Of a stretch of DNA of 64,000 nucleotides, positions 1-10,267 are shown piece by piece. The notes under the pieces were generated by a model. The model had not been told where the DNA came from, did no database searches, and saw nothing but the letters and a program-made list of their open reading frames with translations. The stretch spans positions 21,576,501-21,640,500 of the forward strand of contig NC_079880.1 of NCBI RefSeq assembly GCF_029227915.1, written 5' to 3'. A program made the position numbers and the translations under genes. Position 1 is the stretch's first letter. Each line of letters begins with the position of its first letter. Source of the stretch: Hydractinia symbiolongicarpus. Its lineage: Eukaryota > Cnidaria > Hydrozoa > Anthoathecata > Hydractiniidae.

Positions 1-3000
1 TGTTTTCTGGTAAACTTTTTTTTTCAGCTGATAAAAAAATCATTGGTTAGTCTCTATGATAGAGATTTTTTGTTTAATTAAAGGCTATCTTCTCTAAAAT
101 AAAGCTTAAGAAGTTAAAATTGCGAAAAGTACTAGTATATTCGCGATAATAATTCTTCGCAAAATACTTCGTCATCTTGAAATATGACTGATTCGCTAAA
201 ATATATCTTCGCGAAATGAATTTTCTTGACCTTGCAAAAATGATGGATGGAGGATGGTAGAAAAGTTGAAAAGAACACTGATTTGCCACAGTTTTCTTCG
301 GATGAGGTGTGTTTATAACGAAAGTATAAACAATGAACAATAACGAACTATGAATCAAAACAATGTTTAAATTCGTACAACTCAGATAGGTCAATTCCAA
401 TAACATCAGTTCAAACATAGAAAAGATAAGCTTAGAAAATTTAATTATCTTTCATTGATACTGTGGATGCAATGAAAAGCATTCTCCTCCCCAGTGTCTC
501 TTGATCTCTTTTCGCTATTAAACTCAGCAAAAAGTAAAAAACCTGGGAAAGAGGTTGAATGTAAAGAGGTTTCTGTTCATGTAGATGTAATCTCTATGTT
601 CTTGTCGTTGTCAGTTATAGATGACATAAGAGATAGCAAGATAACATTGAATCTACTACCGTTTTTAGTGTGAAGCCTGATTGTGTTATCTGTTTTAACT
701 TCATTCATATGTGAACATCACCGCGATGATTTTCTTCGCAGATATATGTCTGCCGTTTTCATAATTTACTCTTAAACCATCAATTTTTAAGACACGCTTT
801 CATTACATAGAACTCCTTGGTTAACAAGTGTAGACTACAAAATACCGAAGTTTGAAACGTCCTTTCTTTCGTAACTGTGATGAGATCAACAAAGCGAAAG
901 CTTATGTAAGATTTAGCCATTTGCGAAAAAAGAAAAAAGAAAAGGCAACATACTGATGTTAAGAATTTATCTAAATCTTCTACCACGAATGCCATTTTAA
1001 CCCTCTTTAGGTTAGGGTTTTTACCTCGGGGATTTTGGTCTGTAATTTAAAAAATAAAATAAATTGCATTACCACCAGGTGGCCAACCACGCGGCAAAAA
1101 AAAAACATATTTATTTTTTGATGACAATTGATACACTTTAGGTTATTTTTAATGTTATTCTCCCTTTATTCCCCCTCCCCCTCCCTCTTACGTCTTCTAA
1201 CGCCCAAGCGACAATGGCGTAAAAATGTCCAAACGGCTTTTCGCGTTTTTGCAAATGTTCTACAAGGCTATAACAGCTTCACGGTGTATATTTTTATGGT
1301 TAAGGCGTATATTCTCCGGAAAAAGACGGGTTTTAAACAAAAAGGTTTTACACAAAAATCTTGGTGTTTAGGGGCTGTTTCTTTAGCATACGTCAGAACA
1401 CTTTCCACTGCATCGCAAGAAACATAAAAACACAGTTTGAGATAAAAACATCAGCTTACCTTGACCGATTATTTTAATACAATCATGATTCTCTCTAGAC
1501 GTCGTGATCTTCAATGTGTCTTAACTTACCAGTAAAATGCGTGATTGACTTAAGAAGCATGTCAACAAAGTATAAATACGGTCTTTCAACGGATCTATCG
1601 TGAGTTGGTTGCCACAAAACATAGATTTGATGCCATTTTTCTTGTCATGCAGAATATCATTTCTTCTACTACCATGATATGTTAAACACAATTTTTAACT
1701 CATCGTCGTTATTCACGCTGTTTATTGTATGACAATGCTGCACATCCATATGGAAGGATTCGTTTTACTATGGCTGTAAACAAACTGCAAGTTCTTTTTA
1801 TAAAAAAAGGAAATTTAGCCTTAGCCCGAGATTTTATTTATTTCATAATAAATTACAAATATTTTCGGATGTAAAAGCATCCATGTTTTGCAGGATCCAA
1901 CCTTTTTGCAAAATTTCTGGCATTCCCAAACATTTTGTTTTTTCTTCAGCATAAAAATGTCAGTAAAATTTCGGCTTACTTTTAACTATTCCCACAATCC
2001 CCCCCCCCCCCCCCCCAAAAAAAATATATATATCGACACAAGATCAATCTTCGTCCCAGATTTTCTTTTTCGCTTTCAGATATGCGTGCTAACTACATAT
2101 GCGAAGTTCAATTATCAGTAATAGCATCTTTGGGTTATTTGGTTAGACCTAAACTCACAAAATGGTCTTACTGTTGCTGACGTTAGCATGACCATTTTTG
2201 TCAAATTTAAGGGGGCTTTGTGGGCCCTGACAAGGATTGTTTCGTGGAGCAAGAATTCTTTTAAAAAAGAGAATTAGGAGGAATAAATGTTTAAAAATTC
2301 TAAAATTTAAGTTTTAATAAAAAATGAGATTTAAAAAATCTGAAATCTCATCTGAAAAGTAGCACAACTGGCTGCGAAAAAATGAGTTGATGCTTTTTGC
2401 TTTTCTTGCAAAATGGCCGAAAGGTGATATTGTTTTAATGTTTTGATGAGGAATTGCGGCTATTTCTAGTGTCTTTTTATTTTCTAGTTAAGTATCTTTC
2501 ATACCTTAGACAATGTTATGACAAACTTCTCAATCAAACACAGATAACAAAATCATGCACAATTCAAAGTTGTTTACATGTTGTGATCGCTAGGTGACGC
2601 CATTTTCAAAACTTTTTCGCACAGCACCTCATTAGCTGTGACGTCAATAAGAGCTGCGTATTCTAATATGGTGGTCAGAGGTATCCCACGCTATTAAAAA
2701 AACCATATTTAACATACCTTAGCAGAGAGACAACCCATATATGAAGAGCAACCTGATGTAATTTAAACAATGTGATTTTGAAAAGCGTTTCCTCGAAAGA
2801 ATAAACTTAAAAAAACAACAAATGGAATTGTTTTTTACATTTCTGTGAAACATAAATAAACAGTAAGGCATTTATGCTCAGACAAAAATTAGCCTGCAAA
2901 TGCCAGAACATCACGTTTTATGTGAATCGGATTATCCTATACATTCCATTTAAATTCCAAAATGTTTTCTTAGAAGCTACAGTGTAAAAATTATTAAAAC

Positions 3001-5160
3001 CGTTCTTACTTTCTCCTGGGTGAATTTTCTTTTTTAGCGCGTAAAACTACCCTCCATCTCCATGACTTTTCTTTTTTCGTAAAATTTTATAAATTAAAAA
3101 AAGCAGAGAGTATGGGTTATCTATAAAACAAATTCCTGAGTAAGAGGTTGTCTAACGAATTAGTTAAAACAACGAACTCAGCATTTGTATTTCTTTAATA
3201 AGATTAGGTGTTCTAATTACAGAAATTGATTCAAAATAAACAATTTATTAGATCAAGATTAAAATAAATTGGGATTCACAAGCATTAGAAGGAAAAACAA
3301 ACGGGCATACATATTTTGTTGATTCAGAAGATAAGAGGTATTCTGTGTTTTTTTTCTATCTGTATAGAATATACTTTACATATAGTTCTTTCAGCATTAA
3401 AGCATAATGCTGGTAGCTATATACAGCAGTAAGATTAAAAGGAAATTTATGCAAGATTTATGGAAAGGGAAAGTTGTTGACTTATTTAAAAAGAGTTGGA
3501 ACATTTGTTTTGTTTCTTTTAAATATTCAACATGTGTTGAACATGTGGCGTTCTACAATGAGAATTCTTGGGGTTTTGTGTGGTTTTAGAGTCTTATTGA
3601 AGAATATTATTTCGGTTTGTCTATTTCAGTATTCATATTATCATTCTCCCATCATCAGGCCAAACATGAAAGATCTATCTAAACGTCGCCGATTAAACTA
3701 TCATGTTCAAGAATTGATAAACCTTCGACAATAAGGAGTCTTATTACTTACAATAAAAATTAGAAAACAGAAGAAATTTCTATTAGCGTTCTCTTCATTT
3801 TTCCGACTCGCTACCTATTCAATTTAAATTAAATAGGATGGTCTCCCAGAGCTATAAAGTCGAATAAAGTTGGCCTACTACCTTAACAATATTCGAACAA
3901 TATTCAAGAATTAAATTTAGCACATGCAATACATGCAGAAACAGGCAATAAAATGTAAATGAATGGATCGTCAGTGACTTTGTAGAATGTAGGTAACAAA
4001 GTAACCTTGATCACAGGGCCTGTAGGTGTTTTAATCCTCATACGAAAAAACTTTACAGGACTTGCAAGTTGGTTAACAAAGTATAATATATTTTCTCATT
4101 GAAATGAAAGAAAAAAAAGCATTTTCACTGACAAAGCAACTTCGTATTGACCTCGTCAAATGGTATCAGTGTGTCAGTGTGTTATCAGATCCTTAAAAAA
4201 TATACCATATAGCACCTTATTTCGTATTTCATAAAATATGTTCCGAAAATAAACACATTTCACCATTTCTATTTGACCCTACATTAGTCTCTCCTCAGGC
4301 CACTGCAACGAATAAAGCTGTCGGCACTGATCTCTTTCTTGATTCTTGATTTGGGGTCATTTCCGGGTAATTTTATGTGTCTGTTGCATGACAGCAAAAA
4401 ATAATGGCGTTTTTTTTTAAAAAAACATTTAAAGTACAGTCTTGAACTCATTCATATTTCGTGCATCCTTAGCATGGAGCAGCTGATTTACTTTGCGGTT
4501 GGTTCACAAAAAAGCTGCGACGCAACCATTTTGAAAGCCTAAAAGATGTTGGAATGATGTTGAAATTACTTTCTGTATCTGAAAAATGAGGAAGATTAAT
4601 AAGAAAAGTTTGAAAGGAGTTTTTGCAAATATAGTGAAACAAATCTTGAGAAGCTCAAAGAAGACATCTATCGAGATAGAGAGAGAGTAGATATGGGTTT
4701 CAACCTTCTAACAAGGCTCCTTTGTTTCTGTTTGATTAGAGTGGCGGTTGCTATCTTGGTGAAATAAATAGAAAAAAGCCATCAGTGTACAAGGTTGCAA
4801 GTATAATTCTAATTCTACCCTTTCTGAGTTGATATTGTAATAGAAGTTTGAAAACATGCGTGATAATACCCTCGTATCAAGATCTTTTACTTTACCTATG
4901 CCCTGAGGAACCCTGTTAAAAGCTGAAGAATAAGAAACCTTATGACATACATTAATTGATCTCTCACTTAAAGTTGTTAATTCATATTATCCTTTCATAT
5001 GGTGGGAATGCATTTAAAATCAAATTAATTATCTTTATATAAAACGTAATTTTATATCTCGCAGATAGATATAGTAGCTCGTTTGTTCTATGAGAAAATA
5101 TTTATCAATATAGTGTGAAGTATTATCACTTGGTTATACCATTTTCTTTTTTGTTTTTAG
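1..5160. other. no confident gene; possible isolated exon only
   Basis: Long AT-rich stretch with stops in all frames. Visible items are a run of 18 C at 1999-2016 followed by eight A, and a TGACGTCA palindrome at 2639-2646. A 5' sequence of the GPCR gene may begin here, because a pyrimidine-rich acceptor ends at 5160. One weak coding signal at 955-995 on the minus strand is listed separately. ORFs at 74-418, 1128-1427, 1888-2121 and 3407-3734 show no family similarity that I can recognise. Confidence 0.5.
955..995 (-). CDS. possible first coding exon of an unknown gene
   Basis: On the minus strand an ATG in a fair context (AAAATGG) opens a short reading frame, MAFVVEDLDKFLTS, that runs into GTATGT, a good splice donor. 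A possible acceptor lies near 758, but the reading frame behind it stops after about 14 codons. No family is recognised. It may be the start of a small protein reading toward coordinate 1, or chance; only transcript data would tell. Confidence 0.2.
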
Positions 5161-5173
5161 ATCGACTAAGACA

Positions 5174-6823
5174 ATGAATAATTCAACAGTTCCAGAAAGC
5201 GAGGAAGTGCAACCAGGGATTTCAAAATCAGTCTTAGTTAGTGTGAACATTCTTATCATGATATTCGCCTTATTTGGCAATGCTCTACTTGTGGTGTCAA
5301 TTTTACGATCAAAGAAACTGCGAAAGAGAATGTCATCCAAGCTGGTTTTAAATTTATCTTTGTGTGACATTACAATCGTGTTCGTTAGTATCACAGGTAC
5401 GCTTGTTAATCTTCAGTTACAGTATTCTCCTTTTGGTGAAATCGGTTGCCGTACAATTAACCCATTATCAACATTAGCAATAATTTCCGGCGTTTTAACA
5501 TTAGTTATGGTATCCATTGAAAGGTTTGTCGTGGTAGTGTATCCGTTTTATTATCGTTCGTTAAAAGGAAAGACCTTTTACGTTATTGGATGTAGCCATT
5601 TGATTTCATTTGCTTGCGTAGTACCGTATTCGTATCATTCAACTACAGTTGACGGTGTGTGCGAAGAAACATGGCCGGAATCGAGTAGTAAAATATATAG
5701 CTGGTTTTTATTCTTAATCCAATATGCAATTCCGCTTCCAATTATGATTATTATTTACTCCTACAGTTGGTACACCGTCAAACAGCAAAATGACGACATG
5801 ATTCGAACAAGCGAGCGTCAGCGAACTCGTGCTAATGCTATCGCAGAAGAAGATATCGCTAAAGCTGCTCAAAATTTGTCTAAATCCAAACCTCGAACTA
5901 GACGACAGAGCGTTTTTGTTAGGGCTTTACATAGTTTGCGTCACTCGCCACATTATAACTCGCAGCTGTCAATCAAAAGACATAAACAAACGATGCGTTT
6001 ACTCAAGACATTTATAACTGTCGTAGTAGTGTTTGCGATATGCATGCTACCCAATCAAATAACTTGGTTAAGTGGCCAGGAGATTAGTGAGGTCTGGATC
6101 GAGATAGCCTATTGGTTGACTTATACAAACTCTATTATGAATCCAATAATTTACGGACTAAATCCAAGATTTAGAGGCGCATATTTACGACAAATAATGT
6201 TCTGTTTAGAACTATGTTGCAATAAAGTCCGGACTGGCAGACTTCGTTCGAATTCCAAGTCATACATGTCATCTAATGACTGTCTGTATTCACAAAGCAG
6301 TCCTGGCCAGTTCAAACGACATTTTGACTTTTTGATAAGACACCGAACATCCTCTCAAACTTCATACGATAGCGATGATTTGTTTTCAAATAGAGATTCG
6401 CGAAGTGTTTATCTTAGAAGAAGCAGCTCCGCTTATAGTAGTGGCGGCAAGGCTAGTCAATATAGCTACGACGCGCCGACGTCGCGTCGGCGACAATGCG
6501 ACACACGTCAGACATATCAACCCTTTTACTTGCAGAATGAACAACAAGAAACGGTCTATTTTGCAGAACAAACAGATCAAGTAAAACAAAATAAAAATCC
6601 AAACTATGACAATGTTTCTGAATGTGCTGAAACAAGTGAAGTAGAAATGACAGAACACGATGATGCAAAGACGATATCAACCCAACGGATTAACGTAGAG
6701 GGTGTGGCGCTTAGTAATAAAAGCATGCTGGTGGATTGTTGGTTTGATGGCCAGAGAATAAGTCTAGTATTTCAAAAAGAGCATCTTGAAGTTTTAAAAT
6801 ACATATCGGAAACAGATTGCTAG
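5174..6823 (+). CDS. rhodopsin-like (class A) G-protein-coupled receptor, orphan
   Basis: Seven-helix receptor of 549 aa in one coding exon, expected in the plasma membrane and signalling through G proteins. Class A landmarks are visible: N36 in helix 1, D65 in helix 2, C92 and C163 for the extracellular disulphide, ERF at 116-118 in the DRY position, P293 in CMLP of helix 6 (the usual W is M), and NPIIY at 323-327. The N-terminus has an Asn glycosylation site (NNS) and no signal peptide, as usual for the class. The third intracellular loop is about 75 residues. The tail after helix 7 is unusually long, about 220 residues, Ser/Tyr/Gln-rich, and starts with a Cys cluster that may be palmitoylated. 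A splice acceptor ends 13 nt before the ATG. The fold is certain; the ligand is unknown, with a peptide or amine receptor most likely. Confidence 0.9.
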   Translation: MNNSTVPESEEVQPGISKSVLVSVNILIMIFALFGNALLVVSILRSKKLRKRMSSKLVLNLSLCDITIVFVSITGTLVNLQLQYSPFGEIGCRTINPLSTLAIISGVLTLVMVSIERFVVVVYPFYYRSLKGKTFYVIGCSHLISFACVVPYSYHSTTVDGVCEETWPESSSKIYSWFLFLIQYAIPLPIMIIIYSYSWYTVKQQNDDMIRTSERQRTRANAIAEEDIAKAAQNLSKSKPRTRRQSVFVRALHSLRHSPHYNSQLSIKRHKQTMRLLKTFITVVVVFAICMLPNQITWLSGQEISEVWIEIAYWLTYTNSIMNPIIYGLNPRFRGAYLRQIMFCLELCCNKVRTGRLRSNSKSYMSSNDCLYSQSSPGQFKRHFDFLIRHRTSSQTSYDSDDLFSNRDSRSVYLRRSSSAYSSGGKASQYSYDAPTSRRRQCDTRQTYQPFYLQNEQQETVYFAEQTDQVKQNKNPNYDNVSECAETSEVEMTEHDDAKTISTQRINVEGVALSNKSMLVDCWFDGQRISLVFQKEHLEVLKYISETDC

Positions 6824-7249
6824 AAAATATCAAGGGCAATTAATGACGTCAAAATCGCGGCTCTGAAAGCTCATCTTCTCGTAGATGCGCGATAGCACGT
6901 TTCGTGTTTATAGACTAGCTTGCGTGAGCGTAACACATGCGTTCGTATAAGCACACAACCCTCGGTAACATGTTGGTTTTCACGTTCAACATAAACATCT
7001 TTTTCATTTAACTCTTGTACGTTGTTGCTCCGCGGTGTACAAAGAGAGCTTGAAATGACTTAATCAGTTAAAAACTTATTTAATCGATTTGTGAATAGAT
7101 CATTATGTAACAGAATTCCATAAATTAATGTAGATAGATAGGTAGATATAAAACTTTGTCTGTTTTGAAGTCTTTTAAACTCCTGGATAAACAACCCCAC
7201 TCGAGTAACCAAGTACCACCAGCAACAAGACACAAAACAAGAATACGTA
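6824..7249. other. GPCR 3' flank, no gene
   Basis: Non-coding downstream flank of the receptor gene. A TGACGTCA octamer lies at 6844-6851. No further ORF or clear polyadenylation signal close to the stop codon was recognised. Confidence 0.5.
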
Positions 7250-7748
7250 CAGTAGACGTCTGTTAATTCGAACAGGCAAGAGACTAAATTATTTGTTCGA
7301 ATTAACGAATCTTCGAATTATCGAAAGTTCAGAAAAAACAAGAATTTTAATAAACGTTTAAAGGTTTTATGCTAATATAACTTTATTACAACTTTACTAC
7401 AACTTTTTATAAAAATCTTTTAACTTTGTTTGCTTGGCCTCCAAATTCCTTGTAAACTTCGTTTTATTGAAAATGCTAATTTAATTGATAAATTGAAAGA
7501 AATTTGCCACCATTGATGCAATAAAAATGAATTTTTATTTTCCCATAAGATTTTATTTATCGATACACAGAAGTTCGAATTAACGAGCATAATGTAGCCT
7601 TGGGACTAAAAATATTGTTTGAATTAGCGGAGTTCGAATTAAACAGCTCAAAATGTAAGATTTTATTAAACCAAACTCAAGTTGGCAATTTGTTCGAAAT
7701 AACGGTAAGTTCGAATTAAGCGGCATTCGAATTAATGGACGTCTACTG
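7250..7748. mobile_element. non-autonomous pogo/Tigger-like element (MITE)
   Basis: A 499-bp element with imperfect terminal inverted repeats beginning CAGTAGACGTC at 7250 and ending GACGTCTACTG at 7748, flanked on both sides by TA (7248-7249 and 7749-7750). Subterminal sequence repeats the motif GTTCGAATTAA several times in both orientations. Ends of the CAGT...GTTAATTCG kind with TA duplication are typical of the pogo/Tigger branch of Tc1/mariner. No transposase ORF is present, so it would depend on a source elsewhere. Confidence 0.8.
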
Positions 7749-10267
7749 TATATATTACAGATTTTGCGCCCATTGGTTAACATAAAATTACCCGGTATGG
7801 GCACCATATTATGCTAACACTTGCAAGTGCATGGAAAGATTTTCTTTTTGTCTCACAACAGCCATTAAAATTTGAACTCACAACAGCTATTAAAATTTGA
7901 ACTCACAACAGCCAGTAAAGTCTACCTGAAAACGCAATTTTCGTGTACCTAATTGGCGCAAAGTCATCCTTTCTTACAACCTCGTTCCAAGGGCATCTTG
8001 TATCTTTCTGCAAAACGGACAGCGATTATCGCTGGTTGCCTTTCCTTATTTTTCCTTGGAACTTGAATTTTAATTGTCTTTCCACATTTTAAAAATTTTT
8101 AAGTTATTTTTGCCTTCCCTAATATTCTGTCAGCCCAAATCTTCCAGCATTAACCCCCGGACTTCTTGTCTAGATTTTATAACGATGGCGATACGAAATT
8201 TCCTTTCTGTCCCGATATCAAAAAGGGGAAAATTCTTGAGGTCAAAGTTGCAAATTTTCGTTTTCGTAACACGGGCTCGATTTCGTTTGTGCCGACAAAT
8301 TGACGAGGGAAATTAAATTTAACTGTTACATGTTACCTGTGCCGTAACATAGATAGAAAAAGTTCGTTAGAGATGTTACCGGTCTATACTATATTTGTAC
8401 TCATTTTCGAGCGTACAACTTCTCGCAAATACGCGAATTTTTTTTTAGATAGAGATTTTTGAATTTGCTTTCTAAACTTTAAGGCTAAATGTTGTTTCGG
8501 GTGAGCACTTCTTAGTTTCTGTGAAATTGTAAGTTTTTTAAGCAAAAAAGTGTATTTAAAATGAATCTCCATTTACTTGGGTTACTGCGATAAGCAACTC
8601 GAAACTCGGGCAATACAATTTGACGAATTAATTGATGTTTTTGTTTATCAGTACTAAAAAATAAAAAATATAAAGTCGTTGTTTAAACTCAGATTACTCT
8701 TGAGAGTTTAATTACGCAGAAAATATCAAAATTGGTATAAATTAACACGAAAGTTTGTTTTGTTAAACGTTTGTTTTTGTTTGTGGCTGGATGATAAAAA
8801 CAAGCATTCACGTCGTAAATTTTGCGTAATAGCACCTATTCGCCAATGTCCACCTCTTTCAACATATTTCAGCATGAATTCGTTGCTATTATGTGGGTAC
8901 TACGGATCTGATGATGTTCTCTACGAGTGCGATACGTTGACAATTGTCAGCAGTTTGTATGCTTGTCGTTAATCAGCAGCGCATATTCAAGCATGAAAAG
9001 CTTGATTTTACTATGTCAGGATGATGGAGTAACTCATGACATTTTGAACAACAACAGTAACAACCAAGGTAGATAAAAACTTTATTATAATGTTTAAAGT
9101 TGAGGTTGAACGAAGAGAGGAGGAAAAACTGTGAATTAGGTGTACCTACGTTTGAAACTCTACGGCTGAAAAGTTATCTGATGCTAGATTTAGTAGATTT
9201 TAAAGATGAAGTTGTAGAAAGCATGTATACATTATTTGACTCAATACCAGATACAACAAACTACATTCAGAGCAAATCACAACAACCTTCACTTTTGCAG
9301 CAGGATGCTACCAATAACAAACTGCAACGACAAAACTGCTTCAAAAATACGACACAGGAAATGCAGTAAATGAAGAACGAAAGCCATGTAATTTTTCCAC
9401 GGACCAACGAGTAGTTTTAAGTAAAGGCCTGGGCGTAGGAATAGGGTAGGGTTCAGGCTTTTGCGGTGGAACTAAATTTTGAATTTTCGATTGGTGGAAA
9501 CTGCTGCCATTTTAATTATTACCACAAATTTTGTGCATTAGGGTCTACAAAATTAACATGGATATGAATTGTTGTTCCACTAAATCAACATGGACACGAA
9601 AGTTGCAGTAAAATAATACCCCGTGCAGGGTCGCTTTGATGATAAGCAAATATAAAAAAGCATTTTACTTTACACGACAAAGTTTAATTAAATGTTTTGT
9701 ACTTTTTTATTCTCGAGGGAATTGAAGTAGAGCAAAAATTAACACCCGGAAAATATATATATATATATATTTTTACTGCGCAAAAATTAGTACGAGTATG
9801 GTGTACTTACTAAGTTTTTATATTTACTAGCCACCTGCTTGCCAAATTTTAAGAATTTATACCTGCTTATAATGAGACAAGCATGTGAGGAACGGAAGAA
9901 TTAAAAATAGCGAAATAGAATAACCTTGATTTACCGCTATCTTCTAATCTCAATGTAGAAAATATTCACACAAAATAATTGGTCGCGCAAATGACATGAG
10001 AGTACATCAACATTTTTTCTCGTGAACTCACTAAGTTTAAACAGTGGGTTTTGTTACTCATTTTCTTCACTTGTGTCTATTCATGGAAATACACCTCGAC
10101 TTGTAAATTACCCGCGAAATCAGTGGATCAATGGAGAAGCACGTGACGTGATATACTTTCAGAAACACATGCTAAAAACAAAAATTCCTTGTATCATGAC
10201 ACCTCCATATTAGTTTATAGTCGAACATAAATTAGTCCAAGCGTGACATACACCAAAAAAACAAATA
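7749..10267. other. intergenic, no supported gene
   Basis: Lies between the pogo-like MITE and the 3' end of the helicase gene. It contains a 25-bp tandem repeat (about 2.7 copies, 7852-7920), a short AT microsatellite near 9754-9770, and near 7977 a fragment starting CAACCTCGTTCCAAGGGC that resembles the ends of the small MITE at 58360. An 89-codon frame at 9100-9369 starts at TTG and is not supported. Confidence 0.5.
7852..7920. repeat. 25-bp tandem repeat, about 2.7 copies
   Basis: Three successive copies begin CTCACAACAGC; the first two continue through TATTAAAATTTGAA or a one-base variant, and the third breaks off after the first half. No gene overlaps it. Confidence 0.85.

Noticed and set aside
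9100-9369. 89-codon frame, possibly an exon
   Set aside because: It begins at TTG, no convincing acceptor or partner exon exists (the only join needs a ~31-nt intron), and no family is recognised.
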